Assembly (NCBI GenBank): GCA_944390225.1
Contig: CALXPB010000006.1
Span: 1 to 57,017 of the forward strand
Length of the DNA: 57,017 bases
DNA from: an uncultured Alphaproteobacteria bacterium
Lineage (GTDB): Bacteria > Pseudomonadota > Alphaproteobacteria > Rs-D84
Direction of reading: 5' to 3'
Shown: positions 18,820 through 28,569 of the stretch, piece after piece
How the letters are laid out: every line of letters starts with the position of its first letter
Position numbering within the stretch: the first letter of the stretch is position 1
Notes under the pieces: model-generated
Told to the model about the DNA's origin: nothing
The model's database searches: none
Seen by the model: only the letters and a program-made list of their open reading frames with translations
Program-made: the position numbers and the translations under genes

Positions 18820-20073
18820 TTATAACTGTATAAACCAATCAGGATGCTTTTCCAATTGCTCTATACCATCATCCAAAACCTTTCTATACTCCAAGAATTT
18901 TTCTTTATCTTCTTTTCCTAGATTACTTATTGCAGGTAATTTTACAGTCATCGGGTTTACGTGCTTGCCGTCTTTTATTATTTCATAGTGTAAATGTGGT
19001 CCGGTTGATAAACCCGTTGATCCGACATAACCGATTGTCTGCCCCTGCTTTACATTTGTTCCGACAACAACACCTTTGGCAAAGCGCGACATATGAGCAT
19101 ACAACGTTTCATATGAACCGTTATGTCTTATTTTTATATAATTACCGTGCCCTTTATTATATCCGCGTGCGACGACACGACCTGCACCAGCCGAAGGTAT
19201 CGGCGTTCCTGTAGAGGCTCTGAAATCCACACCTTTATGTGCCCGCGTATACCCCAGCACCGGATGTTTTCTACTGTTCGAAAAACTACTTGTCACTTTT
19301 GCATTATTTATGGGTGTACGTTTCAAAGACTTTATCGCACCGTTACCGTTTTCATCATAATACCCTGTCTTACCGTCCGACTTTTTGAAACGATACATCT
19401 TTACATTACCGCGCAACGCCTCAAATTCTACTGCCAGAACACGACCATTATCCACCTTTTTCCCATCGGAAAAGTTTTCTTCGTATAAGACAGAAAATTT
19501 CTGTCCCGCACGAACATCACGTTCAAAGTCCATTTCAAATGCTAATAAGTCATAAACTTCTGCCAGAATCCCAGCCGGTATCCCTGCACGCATGCCCGCC
19601 AAATAAAAACTGTCTCCGTCAAGTATTTCCCCTGTTTTATACACCGCGCGAGTATCCCGTTCTATATCAACTGTTTTACACTGCCACTCTCCCGCATCAG
19701 TACAAGTTATCTCTACCTGCCGCCATGGTGATGGTATTATTACTATTTTTGAAACGGGTTCCGCCTCGTCTAAACGAATAAATTCTATTTTATCGTTGTC
19801 GGCACGCAGACTGGTTATATCTGCGTCAGACTTTAAAACTTTTGCAATCTGCAATACATCGTTATTCGTAAAACCCTGATCTAGCAACAACTTTGATAAA
19901 GTGTCTCCGGACTCCACAATTACCAAAGACTTATGTTCAGAATCAGAACTAGATTCTGTACCCATATGCCGAAACACAACCAACCCAACCGCAATAACCG
20001 TTAATAATACGGCCAGTACCAAGATTGCATAAACAACCCTGCCAGAAGTTATAATATCTTTTGCTTTTTTCAT
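18820..20073 (-). CDS. Inner-membrane-anchored M23 endopeptidase, MepM-like
   Basis: 417 aa from the chosen start. One N-terminal membrane helix (about residues 12-34), an OapA/LysM-like module (IVESGDTLSKLLLDQGFTNN, about 48-100), a beta-rich middle domain and a C-terminal M23 domain with zinc ligands in HKGVDFRA and GPHLHYEI. MepM-type enzymes open D-Ala-mDAP crosslinks so that the sacculus can grow. The frame opens 12 codons earlier, but the ATG at 20073 gives a basic start MKKAKD before the helix and avoids most overlap with prmC. Confidence 0.92.
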   Translation of the reverse strand: MKKAKDIITSGRVVYAILVLAVLLTVIAVGLVVFRHMGTESSSDSEHKSLVIVESGDTLSKLLLDQGFTNNDVLQIAKVLKSDADITSLRADNDKIEFIRLDEAEPVSKIVIIPSPWRQVEITCTDAGEWQCKTVDIERDTRAVYKTGEILDGDSFYLAGMRAGIPAGILAEVYDLLAFEMDFERDVRAGQKFSVLYEENFSDGKKVDNGRVLAVEFEALRGNVKMYRFKKSDGKTGYYDENGNGAIKSLKRTPINNAKVTSSFSNSRKHPVLGYTRAHKGVDFRASTGTPIPSAGAGRVVARGYNKGHGNYIKIRHNGSYETLYAHMSRFAKGVVVGTNVKQGQTIGYVGSTGLSTGPHLHYEIIKDGKHVNPMTVKLPAISNLGKEDKEKFLEYRKVLDDGIEQLEKHPDWFIQL

Positions 20074-20088
20074 AAGAGCGATTATAAT
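20061..20088 (+). promoter_or_regulatory. Promoter giving a leaderless prmC mRNA
   Basis: TTGCTT (20061-20066), 16-bp spacer, TATAAT (20083-20088), then exactly 6 nt to the prmC ATG. It overlaps the start of the divergent mepM-like gene. Confidence 0.55.
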
Positions 20089-20094
20089 GGCTTC

Positions 20095-20865
20095 ATGAAA
20101 ATAAATCAAGTATTTGAAACCTTAAAAAGTGCCGGTGGTATACGAGCAGCACGAATAATTACTGAAAATACAGAAAAAATTTCTAAACTTAAATTATGGT
20201 ATATATGTCATAAACTACGTCAGGGAGTACCAGTCGCAAAAATAATTCATCAGAAATGGTTCTATGGATTAAAATTTTATACTAATAAATATACTTTAGA
20301 TCCGCGACCCGACACAGAAACTCTTGTAGCCACTGTAATTTCTGATTGTTCAGAAAATAAAAACTATACAATTTTAGACCTTGGTACTGGTACCGGTTGC
20401 ATAATTTCATCACTGATTAAAAATATTCCGAATGCTCGTGGTATAGGTACAGATAAATCTTGGTCAGCAATTATGGTGGCGCGAAAAAATGTTAAACATT
20501 TAAATCTAACAGACAAGATAAAAATCATAAAAGACGATTTTTATAAAAGTAAAAAAATTAACGAAACTTTTGACATAATCGTTTCTAATCCTCCTTATAT
20601 ATCAAAGGAAGACACACGTATAAACGATGCAGCTTTACACGATCCAAAGACGGCTTTATTTGCAAAGGATAACGGTCTGGCAGCATATAAAGCAATCGCA
20701 AAAAACGCAAAAAAATGGTTAAAGCCAACCGGACAAATTTATCTGGAAATCGGTTCAGGACAAAGTCAAAAAGTAAAAAACATTTTTGAAAAAGAAAATT
20801 GGACTTTCATTCGTATTGAAAAAGACTTATCCGGCATAAAAAGGGTATTAGTTTTTAAAAAATAA
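20095..20865 (+). CDS. prmC: Release-factor glutamine methyltransferase PrmC (HemK)
   Basis: Methylates the GGQ glutamine of RF1/RF2 using S-adenosylmethionine. 256 aa, slightly short. The N-terminal helical domain is weakly conserved; then DPRPDTETLV (usually iPRPeTE), the SAM motif ILDLGTGTGCI and the catalytic NPPYIS. The 5' end has a clear -10 box 6 nt before the ATG and no ribosome site. Confidence 0.93.
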   Translation: MKINQVFETLKSAGGIRAARIITENTEKISKLKLWYICHKLRQGVPVAKIIHQKWFYGLKFYTNKYTLDPRPDTETLVATVISDCSENKNYTILDLGTGTGCIISSLIKNIPNARGIGTDKSWSAIMVARKNVKHLNLTDKIKIIKDDFYKSKKINETFDIIVSNPPYISKEDTRINDAALHDPKTALFAKDNGLAAYKAIAKNAKKWLKPTGQIYLEIGSGQSQKVKNIFEKENWTFIRIEKDLSGIKRVLVFKK

Positions 20866-20871
20866 TAATTT

Positions 20872-21603
20872 TTATTCGCAATCACATTTCCCATGACAAT
20901 GACAACAATGGTGTTCTTTTTTATCACAACGGCAATCTTTTTCACCGTGGCAACATTTGCGCTTTACAAAATAAGGATTTTGATGTTTTAATATCTCTAT
21001 TGTTGAATCAATCCCATGCCCATGTACTACATATGTGTCATCCGGCAAATCCAGTTCATAAAGTTTCGATATTGATTCACTTAATACATTAGCATCTCCC
21101 CCAGGTAAATCATAGCGCCCAAAAGAGTCCCTGAATAAAGTATCGCCAGTTAATAAAATTTTGTAATCCGGAAAATAAAAAGATAACCCACCTTTTGAAT
21201 GCCCCGGAGTCTCTATAACCTGCATTTGAACACTCGGCAATATGTTCCGGAAACCAGCGCGTAAATCCTTTGATTCTTTATGATTCGATTCAATACGCGG
21301 TATATTAAAAAAATCTAAAATAGAGTTTCCCCATATAATTAAATCTTTATCATCAGAATTCAAAAACCAAGGTATATTATATTTTTCTGCCAACATCGGT
21401 GCTGCAGAAATATGATCGCTATGTCCGTGCGTTGAATAAATCGCGCGCAAATTCAAGCGACGTTCAGACAATAATTTTTCCCAATCTTCCGTATGCCCCC
21501 AAGCATCAAATATAACTGCATTTCCGTTCTGACTTACCAATACAGAATTTGTATTTTCTGGTGGCATATGCAGAATTTCAAAAATCGGTTCGTTTTTTTC
21601 CAA
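20872..21603 (-). CDS. Metallo-beta-lactamase-fold hydrolase with Cys/His-rich tail
   Basis: 243 aa. The first ~200 residues are a glyoxalase II-like hydrolase: STHGHSDH (HxHxDH metal site), ETPGHSKGG, LTGDTLF and VVHGHG, with conserved Asp and His for a binuclear centre. The last ~35 residues are exceptional: about 8 Cys and several His in CxC, CC and HxxHH-like arrangements ending KCDCE. This resembles a metal-binding tail (zinc, copper or similar) rather than any usual hydrolase end. It starts 3 bp after the ftsH stop on the same strand, so it is probably cotranscribed with ftsH. Confidence 0.88.
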   Translation of the reverse strand: MEKNEPIFEILHMPPENTNSVLVSQNGNAVIFDAWGHTEDWEKLLSERRLNLRAIYSTHGHSDHISAAPMLAEKYNIPWFLNSDDKDLIIWGNSILDFFNIPRIESNHKESKDLRAGFRNILPSVQMQVIETPGHSKGGLSFYFPDYKILLTGDTLFRDSFGRYDLPGGDANVLSESISKLYELDLPDDTYVVHGHGIDSTIEILKHQNPYFVKRKCCHGEKDCRCDKKEHHCCHCHGKCDCE

Positions 21604-21605
21604 TT

Positions 21606-23528
21606 TTACTTTCCCGTTTTTTTGGTTCTTTTATTAACCTTATTTTTTATTTTAGTTGCAGTTTTTGCTTTTTTACCCAAGACGATTTCTTTTATTTCTT
21701 CACCCGTCAAGGTTTCTCGCGCAAGCAGTTCTTCTGCAAGTTTTTTAACGGTATCCTTATTCTTAGACAATAACTTTGTCGCATCTTTATGAGCCGCATC
21801 TAACCACTCACGAACTTCGTTATCCACCAATTCTGCGGTCTTTTCTGATGCATTTTCCAATGCCGTACGATTACCAAAATTATTAACTTGATTTATTGCC
21901 GCCAAACCGATTTTCTGCGACAACCCCGCAGTCGTTATCGAATAACGAGTTAACCTTGTCGCCATAGCAATATCACTTTCCGCACCGGTTGTTATTTTAT
22001 CCGCCCCAAAGAAAACCTCTTCTGCGGCACGACCTGCCAACGCAATTGATAAATTCGCACGAACTTCTGATATAGTCATAGAAACTTTATCATCAATTGG
22101 TAAGTGCTGAACCATACCCAAAGCGCGCCCGCGCGGTATTATAGTCGCCTTGTGAATAGGATCTGTAATATCTGCATACATAATACTTACAAAAGCATGC
22201 CCCGCTTCATGATAAGCAGTTAACTTTATATCTTCTGGGCGCACTTTACGAACTTTACGTGGCCCCATTAAAATCTTATCGCGCGCTTCTTCTACATCAA
22301 CCTGTGCGATTTCCTTACGACCACCACGTACGGCGTGTAAAGCCGCTTCATTTAACAGGTTCTCTAAATCGGCACCGGAAAAACCCGTAGTACCGCGTGC
22401 CAAGTCTTGTAAATCTACATCTGCCGATATTTTCACCTTCTTTGCATATAAATCTAAAATCTCGCGACGACCTGATAAATCAGGTAGTTCAATATAAACC
22501 TGACGATCAAAACGACCCGGACGCAATAATGCAGGATCTAACATATCAGGTCGATTTGTAGCACCGATAACAATTATACCAGTATCGTTAGAAAAACCGT
22601 CCATTTCTATTAACAGCTGATTTAATGTCTGCTCGCGATCTTGATCGTTATAAGAATGAGCGCTTCGACGCTGACCAATTGCATCAATTTCATCAATAAA
22701 CAAAATACATGGCGCGTTGCGCTTTGCCATATCAAAAATTTCTTTTATTTTAGCAACCCCAAGCCCGACTATTATCCCTGAAAAATCGCTACCAGATGCC
22801 GCAAAGAACGGAACATTTGCTTCCCCTGCAATTGCACGCGCAAGCAAAGTTTTTCCAGTTCCGGGTTCCCCTGAAAGCAGTACACCACGTGGAACGCGCG
22901 CACCGACTTCTTGGAACTTTTCTTTATTTTTTAAGAAATCTACGATTTCCATTAATTCTTGTTTTTCTGAATCAATGCCTGCAACATCTTTGAACGAAGT
23001 CTTAGTCTTACCAGTGGTTATCTTCGTCGGGTTCTGCTGAGCCAGACTACGACTAAGCCCACCTGCTCCGGCTTTGAAACCGCGAAATATCCACCAAATA
23101 AAAAATAACCCCATCAAAATAGGAACCCACGTACCAAGATAATCAACCCATCCCTTTGAATTATCTATCGTTATCTTTGCACCGTTTTCAGCAATCTTAG
23201 ATAATAATTCTGGGTCATATGTAATTGTCGCCTTATACTCTGTGCCGTCGTGTAAAACGCCCTTTGCCTCGCTTTCGCGAATCTCCATAGTCTGAATTTC
23301 AGGTGCACGACGTAAAACGTCCGAAAAAGACATTTCTATCGGCTGCTTGACCTGCAATGTTTGCCCGCTTTCCAAAAAAGGTTGATGTTCAACGCCATTC
23401 ATAAAAGAACGAACAACCATTCCCGCAAATAATGCCGCAAAAATAATTAAAAATATAGACGAACCGTCTTTCTTACTTTTTCTGAATTTATCTTTGATTT
23501 TCATTTGTTTGCTTTTTTTGTTTTCCAT
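21606..23528 (-). CDS. ftsH: ATP-dependent zinc metalloprotease FtsH
   Basis: Membrane AAA+ protease for quality control of membrane proteins and regulators such as the heat-shock sigma factor. 640 aa. Two membrane helices (about residues 24-42 and 134-152), Walker A GEPGTGKT, Walker B LFIDEIDAIG, second-region-of-homology ATNRPDMLDPALLRPGRFDR, zinc site HEAGH and a Lys-rich C-terminus. Its 5' end overlaps the tilS 3' end by 41 bp, an arrangement that favours coupled translation. Confidence 0.98.
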   Translation of the reverse strand: MENKKSKQMKIKDKFRKSKKDGSSIFLIIFAALFAGMVVRSFMNGVEHQPFLESGQTLQVKQPIEMSFSDVLRRAPEIQTMEIRESEAKGVLHDGTEYKATITYDPELLSKIAENGAKITIDNSKGWVDYLGTWVPILMGLFFIWWIFRGFKAGAGGLSRSLAQQNPTKITTGKTKTSFKDVAGIDSEKQELMEIVDFLKNKEKFQEVGARVPRGVLLSGEPGTGKTLLARAIAGEANVPFFAASGSDFSGIIVGLGVAKIKEIFDMAKRNAPCILFIDEIDAIGQRRSAHSYNDQDREQTLNQLLIEMDGFSNDTGIIVIGATNRPDMLDPALLRPGRFDRQVYIELPDLSGRREILDLYAKKVKISADVDLQDLARGTTGFSGADLENLLNEAALHAVRGGRKEIAQVDVEEARDKILMGPRKVRKVRPEDIKLTAYHEAGHAFVSIMYADITDPIHKATIIPRGRALGMVQHLPIDDKVSMTISEVRANLSIALAGRAAEEVFFGADKITTGAESDIAMATRLTRYSITTAGLSQKIGLAAINQVNNFGNRTALENASEKTAELVDNEVREWLDAAHKDATKLLSKNKDTVKKLAEELLARETLTGEEIKEIVLGKKAKTATKIKNKVNKRTKKTGK

Positions 23529-24480
23529 GTCTTTTCCTAAAACTTGTTTTTGCCCCTTCGGGAACTATCAGAATTCTTTGCCCCAGACGGCGAATCGTGC
23601 AGTGTCCCAAAGTAAATTTACAATCAGTCTTTAATTTATCTAGTGCGTTTGACAACGAATTCAAGCGCGGTTGATATTCATCCCCTCCGATACGTTGTAT
23701 CAAAGTACCAAGAAACTTTAACCTAACATCAGGGGCTTGGTCAAATAGAAAAGAATCAGAAAACAAAGCACGCCTTTCTTCAAGGACTTGCGCAATAAAT
23801 TTTTCTATCTCGGCGTCCAAAGTATCGCGAATTCTTCCCAGATTTTCAATCGCCAGCAAAATTCTTTCATCCGAAATTCCCAGTTTTTCAGATAGTAAAT
23901 AACGATTCTGACGAATGCGAACACGTGTATAATGTGGGTCTTCATTCATTTCGTCCATAAAGTATTTTATACCATTATCATCACAGTATTTTTTTAACTC
24001 TGCCCTGTGAACCTTTAACAAAGGTCTTACTATTTTTACGCCGTTTCTCCAAGATACCGGTCGCATCGCAGACAAACCGTATAAACCACTGCCACGCCCC
24101 AGATTCATTAAAAAAGTTTCTATCTGGTCGTCAGCATGATGTGCAACCAATAGTGCATCTATGCCGTTACTCGTGCAGAAATCCGTCATCATTTTATAAC
24201 GAGCCTCTCTGGCTGCGGCCTCTAAACCAGTAGCAGGTTTTTCACCCGTCCAATAAAAAATCTGACACGAAACCCCAAGTTTCTTACACAACTTTTGCAC
24301 ATAATCGGTCTCTATTTCTGCATTTGCGCGCAGACCATGATTTACATGCAGACAAACAATATCCTTGCGAACATTTGCCAACCAACACAGCAAGCAAACA
24401 GAGTCAACGCCTCCACTAACAGCAACTGCCAGTTTCTGACCGTCGTACTGGTTGATAAAATTTAAAAAGTTTTTATTCAT
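23488..24480 (-). CDS. tilS: tRNA(Ile)-lysidine synthase
   Basis: Converts C34 of tRNA-Ile2 (CAU) to lysidine, letting it read AUA codons. 330 aa; PP-loop AVSGGVDSVCLL at the N-terminus, HVNHGLR, then HHADDQIETFLMNLGRGSG and VRPLL. It has the short C-terminus typical of alphaproteobacteria. The tilS-ftsH order is conserved in that class. AUA codons are frequent here, so the enzyme should be essential. Confidence 0.96.
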   Translation of the reverse strand: MNKNFLNFINQYDGQKLAVAVSGGVDSVCLLCWLANVRKDIVCLHVNHGLRANAEIETDYVQKLCKKLGVSCQIFYWTGEKPATGLEAAAREARYKMMTDFCTSNGIDALLVAHHADDQIETFLMNLGRGSGLYGLSAMRPVSWRNGVKIVRPLLKVHRAELKKYCDDNGIKYFMDEMNEDPHYTRVRIRQNRYLLSEKLGISDERILLAIENLGRIRDTLDAEIEKFIAQVLEERRALFSDSFLFDQAPDVRLKFLGTLIQRIGGDEYQPRLNSLSNALDKLKTDCKFTLGHCTIRRLGQRILIVPEGAKTSFRKRHGKQKKQTNENQR

Positions 24481-24530
24481 AACTTTAATATTTTATGCTA
24501 TAATTCGCAAAAATAAAGGAAAAAGAAACA

Positions 24531-25082
24531 ATGGCTCAGAAATTAAAAACTCTTGCGGTATATTGCGGACACCAATACGGAACAGCCCCTCAGTTTGCAC
24601 GCGACGCAAAAGAAGTCGGGGAACTGCTGGGAAAAAATAAATTTAATATGGTATTCGGTGGCGGTGATGTCGGGTTAATGGGAACTGTCGCAACAGCCGC
24701 GTTGGAAAACGGCGCACATGTGGTCGGCGTATCTACACACAATGTAATAGAAAAACAAGAACCTGTACACGAAGGGGTCGAAGTAGAAATCGTCACAGGT
24801 GTTAACGAACGTAAACAGAAAATGTACGATTTGTCTGACGGTTTTATAATTCTTCCAGGCGGTATAGGAACGCTTAACGAACTTACCGACATTATGACTA
24901 TGCAACAAATCGGGGAATCCAGAAAACCGCTGTTTTTCTTAAATTCTGTAAAATTCTGGAGTCCTTTTGGTCGTCTGTTTGTTCATATGCAACACTGCGG
25001 ATTCATAGAAAATATGCGCGATTATAACATCCATATAGGCGCTACCCCAGAAGATCTGTTAAAAATAATTTTAGATTATTAA
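24531..25082 (+). CDS. LOG-family nucleotide 5'-monophosphate phosphoribohydrolase
   Basis: 183 aa Rossmann-like protein. Shows GGGDVGLMG and PGGIGTLNELTDIMTMQQIG, the PGGxGTxxE motif of the LOG family, which removes the base from cytokinin or other nucleoside monophosphates. In most bacteria the physiological substrate is unknown. RBS AAAGGAAAAAG. Its 3' end overlaps the convergent DUF167 gene by 4 bp. Confidence 0.9.
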   Translation: MAQKLKTLAVYCGHQYGTAPQFARDAKEVGELLGKNKFNMVFGGGDVGLMGTVATAALENGAHVVGVSTHNVIEKQEPVHEGVEVEIVTGVNERKQKMYDLSDGFIILPGGIGTLNELTDIMTMQQIGESRKPLFFLNSVKFWSPFGRLFVHMQHCGFIENMRDYNIHIGATPEDLLKIILDY

Positions 25083-25294
25083 AATTCTATGACCTTATCG
25101 CGAGAGTTTTGTCCGCGAACAATTTTTATGCTGGTCTTTGGTATATCATAATACTCGGCCAGCATTTTTATTACCGCGTCATTCGCCTGCCCGTCCGCAG
25201 GTACAGCAACTGTATGAACGCGAACTCTTCCATTTTCGTCCAATGTTATTTTATTTTGCCGTGCGCGCGGAATAACTCGAACATTTATTATCAT
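25079..25294 (-). CDS. DUF167 (YggU-like) protein
   Basis: 72 aa from the ATG at 25294. The core VRVIPRARQNKIT, VPADGQANDAVIKMLAEYYDI and the C-terminal IVRGQNSRDKVIEF define the family, whose function is unknown. The open frame extends 32 codons upstream into the HIT gene in another frame, but homology begins at this ATG, which overlaps the HIT stop (ATGA). The two are translationally coupled. Confidence 0.9.
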   Translation of the reverse strand: MIINVRVIPRARQNKITLDENGRVRVHTVAVPADGQANDAVIKMLAEYYDIPKTSIKIVRGQNSRDKVIEF

Positions 25295-25665
25295 ATTTCT
25301 GCCAATAACTTTTGCAGTTCTTCTTTCTTTTGCCCGCAAACTAAGTGCAAATGAAAATGAAAAACCGACTGTTTGATAAATGGAGCACAAGCACCAGCAT
25401 TTGCCAGAATATTAAAATTCTCGCATATTCCTAATTTATCAGCAGTTTCCTTGAAACATGACCAGAAACCAGCCTGTTCTTCTGGCGACGCATTAGAAAC
25501 AAAATCCAGAACGTTTTCATATTCTCCTTTGGGTATAACCAGAACGTGCCTCTCAAACAAAGGATTTATATCATAAAAACTTAACGCATAATCGTTTTCC
25601 ACAATTGTTTCACAAGGCATCTCGCTTCTAATAATTTTTGCAAAAATATTATTTTTATCGTACAT
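25291..25665 (-). CDS. HIT-family nucleotide hydrolase (HinT-like)
   Basis: 124 aa from the chosen ATG at 25665 (MYDKNNIFAKIIRSE...). The histidine triad is HFHLHLV near residue 105; NPLFERHVLVIPK is the usual preceding strand. HinT-type enzymes hydrolyse nucleoside phosphoramidates and adenylyl-lysine intermediates. The upstream ATG at 25719 adds an uncharacteristic hydrophobic piece; AAAGGAGAAA precedes the chosen start. It is divergent from groES. Confidence 0.93.
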   Translation of the reverse strand: MYDKNNIFAKIIRSEMPCETIVENDYALSFYDINPLFERHVLVIPKGEYENVLDFVSNASPEEQAGFWSCFKETADKLGICENFNILANAGACAPFIKQSVFHFHLHLVCGQKKEELQKLLAEI

Positions 25666-25721
25666 ATTTTCTCCTTTACTAACAACAACCAGAATATTAC
25701 ACGCGGTCAGCAAAATCAAGC

Positions 25722-25749
25722 CTTGAAATCTGAATTTACGACACTATAT
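25722..25749 (+). promoter_or_regulatory. Candidate heat-shock (RpoH-type) promoter of groESL
   Basis: CTTG (25722-25725, within CTTGAAA), 17-bp spacer, ACTATAT (25743-25749). The alphaproteobacterial RpoH consensus is roughly CTTG-N17/18-CYTATnT, so only one core position differs. No CIRCE inverted repeat is present upstream of groES. Confidence 0.6.
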
Positions 25750-25780
25750 TTATGCCCAGAAGCAGATTAAGGAGAATAAT

Positions 25781-26068
25781 ATGTTCAAACCTTTACATAA
25801 TTACGTTCTTTTAGAACGACTTGAAGAAGAAAACAAAACAGCAGGCGGAATAATCATTCCAGATAACGCAAAAGAAAAACCTTCTCGTGGGCGTGTGATT
25901 GCCCTAGGAGATGGCGCATTTGACGGTGATGAAAGAGTTCCTATGACTGTGAAAGTAGATGATGTAGTACTGTTTGCTAAATGGGCATCCAGTGCCAACG
26001 AAGTAAAAATAAACGGTAAAGATTATGTCTTGATTAAAGAAACAGACATACTAGGAATTTTAGAATAA
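25781..26068 (+). CDS. groES: Co-chaperonin GroES
   Basis: Heptameric lid of the GroEL folding chamber. 95 aa. FKPLHNYVLLERLEEENKT at the N-terminus, the mobile-loop region TAGGIIIPDNAKEKPSRG, and the C-terminal DYVLIKETDILGIL are standard. RBS AAGGAGAA. 18 bp separate it from groEL. Confidence 0.98.
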   Translation: MFKPLHNYVLLERLEEENKTAGGIIIPDNAKEKPSRGRVIALGDGAFDGDERVPMTVKVDDVVLFAKWASSANEVKINGKDYVLIKETDILGILE

Positions 26069-26086
26069 AAAACAAAGGATAGAACT

Positions 26087-27703
26087 ATGGCAAAAGAGAT
26101 AGTTTTTGACACAGATAAAATGGCTGCGGGTGTTGATAAACTGGCAAACGCAGTAAAAATTACGATGGGACCCAAAGGACGTACAGTTGTTATAGATAAA
26201 TCTTACGGTGCTCCTGTTGCAACGAAAGACGGTGTAACGGTCGCAAAAGCGGTTTCACTGAAAGACCCGCAAGAAAACATCGGTGCACGAATGATTCAGG
26301 AAGTAGCAAAAAAAGCGGGCGACGATGCTGGGGACGGGACTACGACCGCAACAGTATTGGCTCAGAAATTAATCCATGAAGGTCGCCGTGTAATTGCTGC
26401 CGGCATGAATCCTATGGACGTAAAACGCGGTATTGAATTGGCAACAGCAACGGTCGTTGCGGACATTGAAAAGCATGCCCGCCCAGTAAAAGACAGCGCA
26501 GAAATTGCACAAGTTGCGACTATTTCGGCCAATAACGACCGTGATATAGGCGAAAAAATTGCCGGTGCCATGGAAAAAGTCGGAAAAGAAGGCGTAATCA
26601 CCGTAGAAGAAGCAAAAGGCTTGGAAACAGAAATTGACGTAGTAGAAGGTATGCAATTTGATCAAGGCTTTATGTCCCCTTACTTTGTCACAAATAGTGA
26701 AAAAATGTTGGCGGAACTTGACGGAGCGCAGATTCTGGTTTCAGAAAAGAAAATTACTGGTTTGCAGGCTCTTTTACCTATACTGGAACCAATCGCACAA
26801 TCAGGGCGTCCGCTGTTAATAATTGCAGAAGATGTCGAATCCGAAGCCTTGGCAACCCTGGTACTAAACAAACTTCGTGGCGGTTTAAAGGTTTGCGCTG
26901 TAAAAGCCCCAGGGTTCGGCGACAGACGCAAAGAAATGCTGAAAGATATCGCCGCAGTAACGGGTGCAACAGTCGTATCAGACGATATGGGCATGACATT
27001 TGAAAATATAAATGCAGACGTTCTGGGTACCGCAAAGAAGGTTGTAGTAAGTAAAGATTCTACTTTACTGGCACAGGGTGGCGGAGACAAAAAGGCTATT
27101 ACCGCACGCGCAGACGAAATTCGTAAACTGCTATCAACCAGCACCAGCGAATATGATAAAGAAAAATTATCTGAACGCTTGGCAAAGTTAGTCGGCGGTG
27201 TAGCAGTTATAAAAGTCGGCGGTATGACAGAAGTCGAAGTAAAAGAAAAGAAAGATCGCGTTGATGACGCATTGGCGGCTACACGCGCGGCCGTTGCAGA
27301 AGGTATCGTTGCAGGTGGCGGTATTGCTCTTGTTCGCGCGGCAAACGCGCTGGAAAAATTAATCGGAGAAAACCAAGACCAAAACGTTGGTATCGACATT
27401 GTGCGTCGTACTCTGTTGACACCGTGCGCTCAGATTGCAGAAAACGCAGGTGTATCCGGTGAAATAGTCGTCGGAAAAGTTATGGAATCCAAGGACTATA
27501 ACTTCGGTTATAACGCACAGACCGGTGAATATGTAGATATGATGAAAGCAGGTATCATTGACCCTGCCAAAGTCGTAAAAACCGCGATACAAGCTGCTGC
27601 AAGTACCGCCGGCGTAATGTTAACGACTGGTGCGGTTATGTCTGAGATACCAGAAGAAAAACCTGCTGCTCCAATGTCAGGTGGCATGCCAGGAATGATG
27701 TAA
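26087..27703 (+). CDS. groEL: Chaperonin GroEL
   Basis: ATP-driven protein-folding chaperonin. 538 aa. [16 protein letters not shown] and the ATP site [16 protein letters not shown] in the equatorial domain, [28 protein letters not shown], and the Gly/Met C-terminal tail ending MPGMM are all present. Single copy in this window, in an operon with groES under a probable heat-shock promoter; a strong hairpin terminator follows. Confidence 0.99.
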   Translation: MAKEIVFDTDKMAAGVDKLANAVKITMGPKGRTVVIDKSYGAPVATKDGVTVAKAVSLKDPQENIGARMIQEVAKKAGDDAGDGTTTATVLAQKLIHEGRRVIAAGMNPMDVKRGIELATATVVADIEKHARPVKDSAEIAQVATISANNDRDIGEKIAGAMEKVGKEGVITVEEAKGLETEIDVVEGMQFDQGFMSPYFVTNSEKMLAELDGAQILVSEKKITGLQALLPILEPIAQSGRPLLIIAEDVESEALATLVLNKLRGGLKVCAVKAPGFGDRRKEMLKDIAAVTGATVVSDDMGMTFENINADVLGTAKKVVVSKDSTLLAQGGGDKKAITARADEIRKLLSTSTSEYDKEKLSERLAKLVGGVAVIKVGGMTEVEVKEKKDRVDDALAATRAAVAEGIVAGGGIALVRAANALEKLIGENQDQNVGIDIVRRTLLTPCAQIAENAGVSGEIVVGKVMESKDYNFGYNAQTGEYVDMMKAGIIDPAKVVKTAIQAAASTAGVMLTTGAVMSEIPEEKPAAPMSGGMPGMM

Positions 27704-27713
27704 ACAAAAAATT

Positions 27714-27746
27714 AAAACGCCCCGATATTTCGGGGCGTTTTCTTTT
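27714..27746 (+). terminator. Terminator of groESL
   Basis: 12-bp perfect stem AAAACGCCCCGA/TCGGGGCGTTTT with a TATT loop, followed by CTTTT. Confidence 0.9.
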
Positions 27747-27760
27747 GCGTTCTTTTCCCA

Positions 27761-28492
27761 TCAATACGAAAAATCTATTTCAAGCATTTTGAAATCGTCG
27801 TGCGTTGCATCTGATATAACCACCATATTTTCTTCGTTCAGCCAAGATTTTGATAAGTCTAACGGTACGGTCTTGTCTTTTTCTGCAACATAATGTATTT
27901 GTGGCAAAGACGGAATTTTTTCAATATTCATAGACTGGTCAAGAGGCGCATCACCGAAATATCCCGTCCAATCAGAATGATTTAATACCCCCGCTATTGT
28001 AATCCATTTCTTAACATCTAGTTCCGGATGATTCTCTATCAACAATCCTGAAACCATTGCACCACCTGAATAACCAATTAAAATAATCGGTTTATTACCA
28101 GATACCTGCTTTACCGCATACGCAACAGATTCAATTATTTTTCTGCTGAACCTACCGTCCGTCCAATCCGAAATAGTACAAGCATCAGATTTTATAAACT
28201 GACACGGACGCGCCATATAAACAACATTAGAAGCACTGTCGGACATGGCAATATCTCTTAAAAAAGTTCCACGAGGTGTCGGATCAAATGTGGGTCTGCC
28301 CGCAGAATCAAACGCTCTACCATCTCCTTCTATATAAATATGGACGGCATCATCCGAACTAGTAATTTTCTGCCAAGTCGCAATATCATACTCGCCCGAT
28401 TTAATAGGCAAAAAAATAAAATCGTCTGGCGCACGCCAAGAACTAACACAACCAAATAATAATAAAAAAATCGGTATTTTTCTTAATTCCAT
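27761..28492 (-). CDS. Alpha/beta-hydrolase lipoprotein
   Basis: 243 aa. N-terminal hydrophobic signal with lipobox LFGC (Cys ~15), then an alpha/beta-hydrolase pattern: VHIYIEGDGRAFD, nucleophile elbow GYSGGA and C-terminal DATHDDF with the expected His; the acid residue may lie in VAEKDKTVP. The two Cys in ARPCQFIKSDACTISDW could pair. Probably an envelope esterase or lipase-like enzyme of unknown substrate, facing the periplasm or outer membrane. Confidence 0.8.
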   Translation of the reverse strand: MELRKIPIFLLLFGCVSSWRAPDDFIFLPIKSGEYDIATWQKITSSDDAVHIYIEGDGRAFDSAGRPTFDPTPRGTFLRDIAMSDSASNVVYMARPCQFIKSDACTISDWTDGRFSRKIIESVAYAVKQVSGNKPIILIGYSGGAMVSGLLIENHPELDVKKWITIAGVLNHSDWTGYFGDAPLDQSMNIEKIPSLPQIHYVAEKDKTVPLDLSKSWLNEENMVVISDATHDDFKMLEIDFSY

Positions 28493-28569
28493 AACACTTG
28501 TATATTACCCCAAACAATAAAACCAGTCAAACCTCCAAAAACTTTTGACAAAAATACTTGACAAAACAC

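Noticed and set aside
25666..25780. CIRCE operator for groESL
   Set aside because: No TTAGCACTC/GAGTGCTAA pair is present; an RpoH-type promoter fits better.
26680..27399. 239-aa open frame antisense to groEL
   Set aside because: Low-complexity Ser/Pro/Ala-rich translation, complementary to a highly conserved gene; a codon-bias shadow.
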